The notes below the pieces were generated by a model that saw nothing but the letters and a program-made list of their open reading frames with translations, did not search any database and was not told the DNA's origin. Positions 16,437-25,219 of a stretch of DNA of 64,000 nt are shown here, piece by piece (the first letter of the stretch is position 1; each line of letters starts with the position of its first letter). The stretch is from Actinoplanes philippinensis (GTDB lineage Bacteria; Actinomycetota; Actinomycetes; Mycobacteriales; Micromonosporaceae): contig NZ_FONV01000005.1 in NCBI RefSeq assembly GCF_900113015.1, positions 434,001 to 498,000 of the forward strand, in the 5' to 3' direction. The position numbers were made by a program, and so were the translations under genes.

Positions 16437-17310
16437 TCCACACGGCGAGCCCGTCGAGGAAGCGGGCCAGCCCGAACTCGAAGAGCACCTGCAGGTCGAA
16501 CTCGAAGTCGAGATCACCCTGGAACAACTGCTCGTAGTGCGGCGCGGGATGGCGGGCGGCGAACGCGGCGAAGGCTCCGGCCTGACCGTCCATCCACTGC
16601 TCGTCGGTGAGCCCGGTGTCCCGGACCGCCTGCGCCTCGGGCTCCAGGCCGCTCGCCACCCCGCGCACGAAACTGAAGAGGAGCACCTGCACGAGCAGCC
16701 GGTCGGCGACGCCGAGCCCGGTGGGGTCGAGCGCGCCCATCATCCATTCGCCGAGGCGCAGCGCGTTCGGGGCGGGCTGCGGGCGGGTCATCGACATCGA
16801 CGGGCCGAGCCACGGGTGCCGCTGGAAGACCGCCCACAGCGCGCGGGCGCACCGGTCCAGGTCGGCCCGCCAGTCGCCGGAGTATCGCGGTGGCACCCGC
16901 AGCTCGCCGAGCGCCGCGTCGATCATGGCGAGGATCAGGTCGTCGCGGCTCGGCACGTGCCGGTACAGGGACATGGTCGCCACGTCCAGCCCGGCGGCGA
17001 TCCGGCGCATCGACAGCTCGGCGAGACCGTCCCGGCCGGCGATGGCGACGGCCTCGGCGACGATCCGGTCGCGGGTCAGGTCGGTGTCGCGGGGCGGCGC
17101 CGGGCCGGCCACCACGGTGCCGACACCCGGGCGGGCCACGGTCAGGCCGGCCTCGCGCAGCGCCGCGTGGGCCTTCGTGGCGGTGGCGATGGCGACACCC
17201 CACTCGGCGGTGATGGCGCGGGCCGACGGCACCCGGTCACCGGGCCGCAGCTCGCCGGTCTCGATGCGGCGGCGGATGTCGGCGACGATCCGGCGGTACG
17301 GGGCGTCCAC
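16426..17310 (-). CDS. Hybrid GntR/TetR transcriptional regulator
   Basis: The product has 294 residues from GTG 17310. Residues about 3-70 are a GntR winged helix (YRRIVADIRRRIETGELRPG, then VARPGVGTVV). Residues about 80-294 are a complete TetR repressor with its own helix-turn-helix (AELSMRRIAAGLDVATMSLY) and a ligand domain rich in Trp/Phe. Two DNA-binding modules in one chain is a recurring but uncommon actinobacterial design. It is divergent from an FAD monooxygenase, and a 14-bp perfect palindrome sits between them, so that enzyme is the likely target. Confidence 0.9.
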   Translation of the reverse strand: MDAPYRRIVADIRRRIETGELRPGDRVPSARAITAEWGVAIATATKAHAALREAGLTVARPGVGTVVAGPAPPRDTDLTRDRIVAEAVAIAGRDGLAELSMRRIAAGLDVATMSLYRHVPSRDDLILAMIDAALGELRVPPRYSGDWRADLDRCARALWAVFQRHPWLGPSMSMTRPQPAPNALRLGEWMMGALDPTGLGVADRLLVQVLLFSFVRGVASGLEPEAQAVRDTGLTDEQWMDGQAGAFAAFAARHPAPHYEQLFQGDLDFEFDLQVLFEFGLARFLDGLAVWINR

Positions 17311-17375
17311 GGTAGTACACCTGCCTCTCCGTACTAGTGCGGTTCGCTTCTCGGCGCCGCTGGCCCTAGCGTCTA

Positions 17376-17389
17376 GTACATCGATGTAC
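17376..17389. promoter_or_regulatory. Palindromic operator between hybrid regulator and monooxygenase
   Basis: GTACATCGATGTAC is a perfect 14-bp palindrome ending 23 bp before the monooxygenase ATG. Related GTAC words recur at about 17313-17317 and 17332-17336 near the regulator's start. Position and symmetry suit a TetR- or GntR-type dimer repressing both divergent promoters. Confidence 0.65.
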
Positions 17390-17412
17390 AGAGTACGCAA
17401 GGAGGCGGGAAC

Positions 17413-18597
17413 ATGCGGGTTCTGATTTCCGGTGCCGGGATCGCCGGGCCGGCGCTGGCGTTCTGGCTGCACCGGGCGGGCGCCGACGTGACGGTGGTGG
17501 AGCGGGCGGCGGCGCCCCGGCCGGGTGGGCACGCGGTGGACGTGCGCGGGGTGGCTCGTACCGTCGTGGAACGGATGGGCATGCGCGAGCGGATCCGGGC
17601 TCAGCAGGTCGACGAGCGGGGATTCGCCGTGGTGAGCGCCTCCGGGCGGCGGCTCGCCGAGGTGCCGGCCACCGCGTTCGGCGGCGAGGGCATCGTCGCC
17701 GAGATCGAGATCGCCCGCGGTGACCTGGCCCGGATCCTGCTCGACGCGACGGCCGGCGTCGACTACCGGTTCGGCGACCGGATCACCGCGATCGACGACC
17801 GCACGGTGACGTTCGCGAGCGGGGGCGCCGAGCGGTTCGACGTGATCGTCGGCGCCGACGGCGTGCACTCCAGCACCCGGCGGCTGGTGTTCGGCCCGGA
17901 CGAGCGGTTCGTGCGTTACCTCGGCGGCTACACGTCGTACTTCACCGTCCCCGACCCCGGCGACCTCGACCACTGGCTGCTGATGTACTCGGCGACCGGC
18001 GGGCGGGGCGCCTACCTGCGGCCGGAGAACGGCGGCACGGCCAAGGCGTCGCTGTCGTTCCTGCACCCGTCGCCCGAGTTCGACAGGCTGCCCCGCGCCG
18101 AGGCGGAACGGCTGATCGCCGCGAAGCTCGCCGGAGCCGGATGGCGGGTCCCGGAGCTGATCGCCGCGATGTCCGCCGCGCCCGACTTCTACTTCGACTC
18201 GCTCAACCAGGTGCGGGTGGACAGATGGTGGCGCGGCCGGGTGGCGCTGATCGGCGACGCCGGTTACTGCGGGTCACCGCTGGCCGGTCTGGGCACCAGC
18301 ATGAGCCTGGTCGGCGCCTACGTTCTCGCCGGCGAGCTGGCCGGGGCCACCGAGCCGGAGCAGGCGTTCGCGGCCTACCAGCGGGCGATGGCCGACTACG
18401 TGGAGAGTGGGCTGCACCTGCCGCCGGGCGGGATGCGGATGGCCGCGCCGCGATCCCGCGCCATGATCGGGCTGCGGGTCCTCGCCGTCCGCATGATGAC
18501 CCGCTGGCCGTCGAAGCAGCTCGGCGAGAAGCAGTTCAGCAAGGCCGACGCGATCACTCTCCGCGACTATCCGGTTTTCGCGGCTCAGCGCAGGTAG
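17413..18597 (+). CDS. FAD-dependent monooxygenase (TetX/PHBH-like)
   Basis: The product has 394 residues with AAGGAGG well placed before ATG 17413. The N-terminal dinucleotide fold is VLISGAGIAGPALAFWL. The middle contains VIVGADGVHSSTRR (the DG motif), and GRVALIGDAGYCGSPLAGLG is the FAD-ribityl GD motif. The enzyme class hydroxylates aromatic substrates, including antibiotics in TetX, with NAD(P)H and O2. Together with the divergent GntR/TetR regulator it looks like an inducible detoxification unit; the inducer is unknown. The stop overlaps the convergent amidase gene by 13 bp. Confidence 0.92.
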   Translation: MRVLISGAGIAGPALAFWLHRAGADVTVVERAAAPRPGGHAVDVRGVARTVVERMGMRERIRAQQVDERGFAVVSASGRRLAEVPATAFGGEGIVAEIEIARGDLARILLDATAGVDYRFGDRITAIDDRTVTFASGGAERFDVIVGADGVHSSTRRLVFGPDERFVRYLGGYTSYFTVPDPGDLDHWLLMYSATGGRGAYLRPENGGTAKASLSFLHPSPEFDRLPRAEAERLIAAKLAGAGWRVPELIAAMSAAPDFYFDSLNQVRVDRWWRGRVALIGDAGYCGSPLAGLGTSMSLVGAYVLAGELAGATEPEQAFAAYQRAMADYVESGLHLPPGGMRMAAPRSRAMIGLRVLAVRMMTRWPSKQLGEKQFSKADAITLRDYPVFAAQRR

Positions 18598-20819
18598 ACC
18601 AGGCCGTCCAGGACCACCGAGGGCCGTCCCGTGCTGCCCTCCGCCTGCACGCGGACGGTGTGCGTGGCCGAGCCGCGCCACGACCGCGTCCACACCGCCT
18701 GCCCGTGACGCTCGTTCGCCGACCGCAGGTCCACGATGCCCTGGAACTCCCCGTCGACGTAGATCCGCACCCGTCCCGAAGCGGCTGTCCGGCTCGCCAC
18801 CACCGCGGCCGAGCTGCCGGCGAAAGTCCAGGTCAGCGACGCGCCGCCGGTCGATCCGGCGACGGCTTCGCCGCCGAGATACCCCTGGTCACGCACTGTC
18901 CGCCAGGTTCCGGTCCGGGTCGCCTCGGCCTCCGTCAACAACACGGGGGTACGGGTGACCGCCGTGCTCGCCGAGTTCCCGGCCCGGTCGGTGGCCGTGA
19001 CCGCCCAGGTCGACGGATCACCCAGCCGGGCCGTGCCGGCGAGCCGCCGGGTGCCGCCGGACAGGTTCTCCGAGACCGCGCCACGCACGCGTACCGACTT
19101 CAGGCCCGACGTGTCGGTGGCCGCCCAGCCGAGCCGCACCGGCGCCGACACACCGACGGCGCCCTCCCGCAACGCCACCAGCGGGGTCTCGCCGAACTCC
19201 GGCGCCACCGGGTCGACCACCACCTCCGCAGCGGCCGTCGCGACCTTCCCCGACAGGTGCACGGCCTTGACGGTGACCTTGTGTTCCCCCGGCTCCAGCC
19301 GCACCGCGGCCTGCCGGTGCCCTTTCGGCGCCGCCGCCGACAACCGGCCGTCGACGAGCACCTCGAAGCGGTCCAGCATCCGGGTCGGCGTCGTCAGATC
19401 CCACGCCGGGCCGGCCGGACCCTTCGTGTAGTACTTGCCGTCGTACACCGCGGCGCCGTTGACCCCGCGCATCCGCAACCCGGCCGGGGCCGCGCCCGCC
19501 GCCGCCCGGATCGCGGTGAGCTGCCCGTAGAGAGCATCTCCCGGGCATTCGGTGCGGCCCGTGTCGCGGTGCCCGGAGATCCGGTTCAGCAGCGCCGTCC
19601 GCCCGGCCGGGAAACGGTCGCTGCCCCCGGAGACCAGACCCACCTTGCCGAGCGGCGGATTGCTCCAGGCCCCCAGCTTGTACGCCGCCAGTTGCGCCAC
19701 CGACGCGCGGGCCGCCGCCGGAATCGGCGCCGACCGGTAGTCGCCGATCACCGCGACGGCGCTGGCGTTCGCGTTGAACCCGAGCGTGTGCGCCCCCAGC
19801 ACGGAGCGGTGCACGCCGCCGGCGCGCCCCTCGAAGATCCGTCCGCACTTGTCGACCAGGAAGTTGTAACCGATGTCGTTCCAGCCTTTGCTCTTGACGT
19901 GGAACCGCTCGATCCCCCGCACGATGCTCGCCGACTCCGCACAGTCGTAGCCGTTCCCGGACGCGGTGTGATGCACGAACACGATGTGCACCGCCCCGGT
20001 GTACATCGGCGGCTCCTTCACGATCGCCTCGTCGGCGCCCCAGCCGGCCCGGGTCACCAGCCGCGGAACGGGCCTGACCGGCAGCACCACGGGCTCGTCG
20101 GCGGCCTCGCCCGGGTTGTCGCTCCCCTGCCCGCCGGTCGGCGGCCTCCCGTTCCGTCCGGTGTCGTCGCGCCCCGCCACCGTGGTCGTTTCGCCGCCTC
20201 GTGCCGCCGGGGCCGTCTCGTGGCTCTCCGCTGCCGGCGCCATCTTCACCGGCTGGTCCGGCTCCGGGGCGTCCGGGTTGATCAGGTCGACGCGGAGACC
20301 GGCCGGCAGGGCGGCGCCGCCGGTGGCGATCATCCGGGCCTGCACCCCGTCGGACGGGCCCACCCACAGTGGGTCGCTGCTGCCGCGAACTCCCGGGCCG
20401 CCGTCCGAGGCGTCCGGATTGTCGGTCTCCAGGAGCCGCCAGGAGGACCACGTGCCGGTGCCGAGCCGTCTGGTCCGTACCTCGATGGCGCCCTTCGGCT
20501 CGGAATCCGGATCGGCCCAGGTGACCCCGACCAGGCTGAACGGCGCGGTCGTCCGCCGCGCCAGTTCGGCGGTCCGCGGCACGGCGACCTCACGGGCGGA
20601 CCCGGCGGCGCGCGGCGCCGTCCCGGATCGGGCCGAGACCAGGCGCACCCCGGATTCCGCCAGGTCGAAGGTCTGCAGGACCGGCTCGGTTCGCGCCCTC
20701 CCGGCGGTGTCGCCCTGCGCCCGCACGACGACGTCCGCTCCGGCGATCGCGACGGCGATCGCGGGTGTGGCGGCCACCAGGGCGGCGGCGAGACGGGCGG
20801 TGGTCCGGATACGGCGCAT
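18585..20819 (-). CDS. Secreted PGRP-type N-acetylmuramoyl-L-alanine amidase
   Basis: The product has 744 residues. GGGGGAG precedes ATG 20819 at good spacing. There is an N-terminal signal peptide (residues 1-28). A long Pro/Gly/Asp-rich region is followed by the amidase-2/PGRP domain (about 253-420): VFVHHTASGNGYDC, GIERFHVKSKGWNDIGYNF, and RISGHRDTGRTECPG, which supplies the zinc His and Cys ligands. After it come Ig-like or fibronectin-like beta domains and a final carbohydrate-binding-like segment (VRIYVDGEFQGIVDL). It likely cleaves stem peptides from peptidoglycan outside the cell, in remodelling or attack on other bacteria. Confidence 0.92.
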   Translation of the reverse strand: MRRIRTTARLAAALVAATPAIAVAIAGADVVVRAQGDTAGRARTEPVLQTFDLAESGVRLVSARSGTAPRAAGSAREVAVPRTAELARRTTAPFSLVGVTWADPDSEPKGAIEVRTRRLGTGTWSSWRLLETDNPDASDGGPGVRGSSDPLWVGPSDGVQARMIATGGAALPAGLRVDLINPDAPEPDQPVKMAPAAESHETAPAARGGETTTVAGRDDTGRNGRPPTGGQGSDNPGEAADEPVVLPVRPVPRLVTRAGWGADEAIVKEPPMYTGAVHIVFVHHTASGNGYDCAESASIVRGIERFHVKSKGWNDIGYNFLVDKCGRIFEGRAGGVHRSVLGAHTLGFNANASAVAVIGDYRSAPIPAAARASVAQLAAYKLGAWSNPPLGKVGLVSGGSDRFPAGRTALLNRISGHRDTGRTECPGDALYGQLTAIRAAAGAAPAGLRMRGVNGAAVYDGKYYTKGPAGPAWDLTTPTRMLDRFEVLVDGRLSAAAPKGHRQAAVRLEPGEHKVTVKAVHLSGKVATAAAEVVVDPVAPEFGETPLVALREGAVGVSAPVRLGWAATDTSGLKSVRVRGAVSENLSGGTRRLAGTARLGDPSTWAVTATDRAGNSASTAVTRTPVLLTEAEATRTGTWRTVRDQGYLGGEAVAGSTGGASLTWTFAGSSAAVVASRTAASGRVRIYVDGEFQGIVDLRSANERHGQAVWTRSWRGSATHTVRVQAEGSTGRPSVVLDGLVYLR

Positions 20820-20933
20820 GAGAACTCCCCCGGCCACCGGCATAACGGGGTCATTTCGGATGTACCGGCGACCACAAGACACCCTGCCGGTTACCGGCGG
20901 GACAGGTGGGGAGTTCTGTGAAAAAAGTTCAGA

Positions 20934-21422
20934 TCATTGGTTCATCAGCCAGATCGCGGAGTTCAGAGCGGTGGCGAAGGTGACCCAGGCCCAGTACGGC
21001 AGCAGCAGGCCCGCCGCGACGCGGGAGACCGGCCGGAACTTCCACACCGTGACACCGATCAGGACCCAGAGAACCACGATGTCGGCGAGCGCAAGCCCGT
21101 ATTGCCCGAATCCGAAGAAGATGGGCGTCCAGATCGCGTTCAGCACCAGCTGAGCGGCATACCAGTTGAGCGCCGGCGACCACCCGGTACGCCGCCACAC
21201 CAGCCACCCACTGACCGCGATCATCACGTAGAGCACGGTCCAGACCGGCCCGAACACCGCTGACGGCGGTGCCCACGAGGGCTGGTCCAACCCTCGGTAC
21301 TCATCGGCCGTCCCGGCCACCCCGAGCCCGCCGAGCAGCGCGGCCACCGCCACCGCCGCCCCGAACCCGGCCAGCCCCCACCAGGGCGACATCCGGTGCC
21401 CACGCATCACATGACTCGTCAT
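20934..21422 (-). CDS. tspO: TspO/MBR family membrane protein
   Basis: The product has 162 residues. ATG 21422 follows GGGGAG. It has five hydrophobic helices with family motifs: the WAPPSAVFGPVWTVLY segment, ALNWYAAQLVLNAIWTPIFF and LLLPYWAWVTFATALN. TspO proteins bind porphyrins and tetrapyrroles and affect stress responses. The gene lies upstream of the amidase on the same strand, but the 114-bp gap and the amidase's own ribosome site suggest independent expression. It is divergent from the SDR gene. Confidence 0.93.
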   Translation of the reverse strand: MTSHVMRGHRMSPWWGLAGFGAAVAVAALLGGLGVAGTADEYRGLDQPSWAPPSAVFGPVWTVLYVMIAVSGWLVWRRTGWSPALNWYAAQLVLNAIWTPIFFGFGQYGLALADIVVLWVLIGVTVWKFRPVSRVAAGLLLPYWAWVTFATALNSAIWLMNQ

Positions 21423-21508
21423 GCGCTCCCCATACCCCGGATCGCCCGCCGTTACCGGCAAGGGGTGGTCACGGGTGCGGACGGACCGCGGCGGCATAGC
21501 GTGACATC

Positions 21509-22306
21509 ATGGCCGTCGACTTCCGTAACCAGACCACCCTGATCACCGGGGCCAGCTCCGGGTTCGGCACTCTCTTCGCCCGCCGCCTGGCGGCCCGCGG
21601 TTCGGACCTGGTGCTCGTCGCCCGGCGCACCGACCGGCTGGAGGCGCTCGCCGCCGAGTTGCCCGGCGTCACGGTCACCACGATCGGCATGGACCTGGCG
21701 CAGCCCGGCGCGGGCGCGAAGCTGGCCGCCGCGGTGGCCGAGCGCGGTCTCACCGTGACCAGCCTGATCAACAACGCCGGGTTCGGCACGCACGGGCTCT
21801 TCCACGAGGCGGACCCACAGCGGATCACCGACGAGATCACGCTCAACGTGACGACGCTGACCGAGATCACCCGGGCCTTCATCGAGCCGCTCCGGGCGCA
21901 CGGCCGAGGGGTGCTCGTCAATGTGGCCAGCATCGCCGCTTACCAGCCGGGGCCGACGCTCGCGGTCTACGCGGCGACGAAGGCGTATGTCCTCAGTTTC
22001 ACCGAGGCGCTGCGGGCCGAGTCGCGGGGCACCGGGCTCACCGTGATGACGCTGTCGCCGGGCCCCACCGAGACCGAGTTCTTCGACGTGGCCGGCCAGG
22101 GCGCCGACGGCGGGACCGCGCGGATGCGCCCGGAGACCGTCGTCGACCTGGCCATCAAGGCCCTGGACCGGCGCAACACGCCGCCCAGCCTGATCACCGG
22201 CGCCCGTAATCGGATGATGATGGGCGTCAGCCGGCTGGCCGGGCGGCGGATCACGCTGGCCGCGCTCGGCGTGATGATGAGCCGGGGTCAGACCGAGCGG
22301 CGGTAG
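21509..22306 (+). CDS. Short-chain dehydrogenase/reductase
   Basis: The product has 265 residues. TLITGASSGFGTLFA is the TGxxxGxG cofactor loop, NNAGFG the central motif and YAATKAYV the catalytic YxxxK, preceded by the Ser of NVASIAAYQ. The Arg-rich VLVARRTDR segment after the second strand suggests NADPH preference. It is a classical SDR of unknown substrate. Its 3' end overlaps the convergent alpha-glucosidase by 19 bp. Confidence 0.92.
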   Translation: MAVDFRNQTTLITGASSGFGTLFARRLAARGSDLVLVARRTDRLEALAAELPGVTVTTIGMDLAQPGAGAKLAAAVAERGLTVTSLINNAGFGTHGLFHEADPQRITDEITLNVTTLTEITRAFIEPLRAHGRGVLVNVASIAAYQPGPTLAVYAATKAYVLSFTEALRAESRGTGLTVMTLSPGPTETEFFDVAGQGADGGTARMRPETVVDLAIKALDRRNTPPSLITGARNRMMMGVSRLAGRRITLAALGVMMSRGQTERR

Positions 22307-23976
22307 ATCACCGCCTGCCAGGGCGCGAGCGTCAGGTCCTTCGGCGCCTCGTCCAGGTTGGTGAGCACCAGCTCGGCGCCGTCCCACCCGTCGATCGGGG
22401 CGTGCGCCTCCACTCCGGAGAAGTTGCCGATCACCAGGAGCTCGGTGCCGCCGAGGCGGCGGGTGAAGGCGTAGAGGCGCTCGTCGTCGGGCAGCAGCAT
22501 GGTGAAGTCGCCGCCGGCGACCGCGGGCTCGGTTTTCCGCAGCTCGATGAGCCGGCGGTAGTAGTGGAAGACCGAGTCCGGATCGGCGCGCTGCGCCTTC
22601 GCGTTGATCTCCCGGTGGTTCGGGTTGACCGGCAGCCAGGGCGTGCCGGTGGTGAAACCGCCGTTCGGCGAGTCGTCCCACTGCATCGGGGTGCGGGCGT
22701 TGTCACGGCCGCGGGCCCGCAGGACCGTCAAGACCTCTTCCGGGGTACGCCCTTCGAGCTCGACCGCCTGCCGGTACTGCCCGAGCGCCTCGATGTCACG
22801 GAAGTCACCGATGCCGCCGAACGGGTAGTTGGTCATGCCGAGCTCTTCGCCCTGGTACACGTAGGGCGTGCCGCGGTGCAGGTGCAGGACGGTGCCGAGC
22901 ATCTTCGCCGAGGCCACCCGGTGGGCGGGGCTGTCGTCGCCGTATCGGGAGACGACCCGCGGCTGATCGTGGTTGTTCCAGTAGAGGCTGTTCCACCCGG
23001 CCTCGGCGAGCCCCGCCTGCCAGCGGCCGAGGATCGCCTTGAGCTGGGTGAGCTGCAGCGGGAGAAGCCGCCACGGGTCGGGCCCGCGGTCCACCCAGAC
23101 GTGGTCGAACTGGAAGACCATGTCGACCTCGTGCCGGTCCGGGTCGGTGTGCAGGATCGCCTCGTCGACGGTGACGCCGGGCATCTCGCCGACGGTCAGC
23201 AGCCCGTCGCGTCCCTCGAAGACCTCCCGGTGCATCTCCTGGAGGAACTCGTGCAGGCGCGGGCCGCCGATGAACGCGGCCGAGCCGTCGGCGTACGCGG
23301 ATCCGGCGTTGAGCCGCCCGTCCGGCAGGGAGACGTCCTTGGAGATCATGTTGATGACGTCCATCCGGAAGCCGTCCACGCCGCGGTCCAGCCACCAGCG
23401 CATCATGTCGTAGACGGCCTGCCGGACCGCCGGGTTCTCCCAGTTGAGGTCGGGCTGCTTCCGCGAGAACAGGTGCAGGTAGTACTCGCCGGTCTTCTCG
23501 TCGAACTCCCAGGACGAGCCGCCGAAGACCGAGCCCCAGTTGGTCGGCTCGGCGCCGGGGGCGCCCGGTTGCATGCCGTCGCGGGCCGGCCGCCACCAGT
23601 ACCAGTCCCGTTTCGGGCTGTCCTTGGACGAGCGGCTCTCGACGAACCACGGGTGCTCGTCGGAGCTGTGGTTGACCACCAGGTCCATGATGATCTTCAT
23701 GCCCCGGGCGTGGGCGCCGGAGAGCAGCTCGTCGAAGGTCGCGAGGTCACCGAAGAGCGGCTCGATGTCCTGGTAGTCGCTGATGTCGTAGCCGTTGTCG
23801 TCCTGCGGCGAGGGGTAGACCGGGGACAGCCAGAGCACGTCGACACCCAGCTCGGCCAGGTGGTCGAGGTGGGCGATGATGCCGCGCAGGTCGCCCATGC
23901 CGTCGCCGTCGGAGTCCGCGAAGCTACGCGGGTAGATCTGGTAGACGACCGACTTCTTCCACCACGAATCCGTCAT
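22288..23976 (-). CDS. Alpha-glucosidase, GH13 (oligo-1,6-glucosidase group)
   Basis: The product has 562 residues with no signal peptide, so it is cytoplasmic. GH13 motifs are clear: DLVVNHSSDEHPWF (region I), GFRMDVINMISKD with the nucleophile Asp (region II), LLTVGEMPG with the acid/base Glu (region III) and YWNNHDQPR with the third Asp (region IV). The C-terminal beta-domain is normal (LVIGNFSGVEAH). Enzymes of this type release glucose from isomalto- or malto-oligosaccharides. It is divergent from the GT4 cassette. Confidence 0.93.
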   Translation of the reverse strand: MTDSWWKKSVVYQIYPRSFADSDGDGMGDLRGIIAHLDHLAELGVDVLWLSPVYPSPQDDNGYDISDYQDIEPLFGDLATFDELLSGAHARGMKIIMDLVVNHSSDEHPWFVESRSSKDSPKRDWYWWRPARDGMQPGAPGAEPTNWGSVFGGSSWEFDEKTGEYYLHLFSRKQPDLNWENPAVRQAVYDMMRWWLDRGVDGFRMDVINMISKDVSLPDGRLNAGSAYADGSAAFIGGPRLHEFLQEMHREVFEGRDGLLTVGEMPGVTVDEAILHTDPDRHEVDMVFQFDHVWVDRGPDPWRLLPLQLTQLKAILGRWQAGLAEAGWNSLYWNNHDQPRVVSRYGDDSPAHRVASAKMLGTVLHLHRGTPYVYQGEELGMTNYPFGGIGDFRDIEALGQYRQAVELEGRTPEEVLTVLRARGRDNARTPMQWDDSPNGGFTTGTPWLPVNPNHREINAKAQRADPDSVFHYYRRLIELRKTEPAVAGGDFTMLLPDDERLYAFTRRLGGTELLVIGNFSGVEAHAPIDGWDGAELVLTNLDEAPKDLTLAPWQAVIYRRSV

Positions 23977-24058
23977 TCGTCTTCTCTAACACGAGAACGC
24001 GCCGCTCACCGGCGATGCATACTGACCACGTGGTTATGGGCGAAAGATCTGGTTTGTC

Positions 24059-25060
24059 ATGAAGGTTGCCTTGCTGGGGCCGATCGCCTGGCGTACGCCT
24101 CCCCTGCACTACGGGCCATGGGAGCTGATCACGAGCCTGCTCGCCGAGGGGCTGGTGGCCCGCGGCGTCGACGTGACGCTCTTCGCCACCCTCGACTCGG
24201 TCACCAAGGGCACGCTGGACGGCGTGGTCCCGGCCGGGTACGAGGAGAGCGACGAGATCGACGGCCGGGTCTGGGAGGCCATCCACGTCAGCCATGCGCT
24301 GGAGCGGTCCGGCGAGTTCGACCTGATCCACAATCACCTGGACTGGCTGCCGCTGGCGTTCTCGGCGCACTGCCGCACCACGATGCTGACCACCGTGCAC
24401 GGTTTCTCCGGGCGCAACATCCTTCCGGCGTACCGGCGGGCGCGGTCGCACTTCGTGTCGATCTCGGACAGCGACCGCTCCCCCGACCTGGACTACCTGG
24501 CCACCGTGCACCACGGGGTGGATCTGGCCGGGCTGCCGTTCCACGCCGACGGCGGCGACGACCTGATCCTGTTCGGCCGGATCCACCCGGACAAGGGCAC
24601 CGACATCGCGATCGACATCGCGCGGCGGGCCGGCCGGCGGCTGGTGATGTGCGGGATCGTGCAGGACCGGGAGTACTTCGCCGAGCGCGTGGAGCCCCTG
24701 ATCGACGGTGAGCGGGTCGTCTATCTCGGATCGGTCGGACCGGACGAGCGGGGCGCCGTTCTCGGATCGGGGGCGGCGCTGTTGCACCCGATCCGGTTCG
24801 CCGAGCCGTTCGGGCTCTCCGTCGTGGAGTCCATGGCGTGCGGCACCCCCGTCATCGCGTACCGGAAAGGCTCCATGCCCGAGGTTGTCGACGAGGGTGT
24901 CACCGGGCGCCTGGTCGACTCGGCCGACGAGGCCGTTGCCGCAGTGCAAGGGATCGCGGAGATCGACCGGGCGGCCTGCTCCGCCCGCGCCCGGGAACGC
25001 TTCTCGGCGGAACGGATGGTCGACGAGTACCTGGCGATTTACCGAAAAATCATCAGTTGA
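24059..25060 (+). CDS. Glycosyltransferase family 4 (first of cassette)
   Basis: The product has 333 residues with a two-Rossmann GT-B fold. The N-terminal GPIAWRTPPLHYGPWELI carries the acceptor side; ILFGRIHPDKGTDIAI and the EPFGLSVVESMACGTPVIAY loop form the nucleotide-sugar site with its EX7E pair. It has no membrane segment and is somewhat short for GT4. It starts a four-gene unit (GT4, GT4, (alpha/alpha)6-like protein, GH130) with co-directional genes. Donor and acceptor are unknown; the GH130 partner hints at mannose. Confidence 0.9.
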   Translation: MKVALLGPIAWRTPPLHYGPWELITSLLAEGLVARGVDVTLFATLDSVTKGTLDGVVPAGYEESDEIDGRVWEAIHVSHALERSGEFDLIHNHLDWLPLAFSAHCRTTMLTTVHGFSGRNILPAYRRARSHFVSISDSDRSPDLDYLATVHHGVDLAGLPFHADGGDDLILFGRIHPDKGTDIAIDIARRAGRRLVMCGIVQDREYFAERVEPLIDGERVVYLGSVGPDERGAVLGSGAALLHPIRFAEPFGLSVVESMACGTPVIAYRKGSMPEVVDEGVTGRLVDSADEAVAAVQGIAEIDRAACSARARERFSAERMVDEYLAIYRKIIS

Positions 25061-25074
25061 TTAGCTAGATCTTG

Positions 25075-25103
25075 TTAACGTCGCAATGTGAATTGCGCGT
25101 TAA
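25075..25103. other. Long hairpin with GNRA-type loop between the two GT4 genes
   Basis: TTAACG (25075-25080) pairs with CGTTAA (25098-25103) and CGCAAT (25082-25087) pairs with ATTGCG (25092-25097). This gives a 12-bp stem with one bulged T and a GTGA tetraloop, 14 bp after the first GT4 stop. It is AT-richer than other terminators here. It may be an attenuator or an RNA-processing site separating expression of the first GT4 from the rest, or a regulator-binding palindrome. Confidence 0.55.
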
Positions 25104-25219
25104 ACGGGTCAATTTTCCTGGACCATGTTTGCGCCGCTCACCCGCGGTGTACGGCACCGTGCCCGCGTGCTGAGTCCGTGCTGCGGGTAGGCAGCCCGGC
25201 CGAGGAGAAAGGCCCAGTC

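Noticed and set aside
20820-20933. c-di-AMP-type riboswitch upstream of the amidase
   Set aside because: Cell-wall hydrolases in actinobacteria often carry one, but I could not find the conserved core elements in this short leader; only a small CCGG hairpin is present.
22402-24711. Long plus-strand frame opposite the GH13 alpha-glucosidase
   Set aside because: It mirrors the glucosidase codons and has no family motif; the glucosidase has all catalytic regions.
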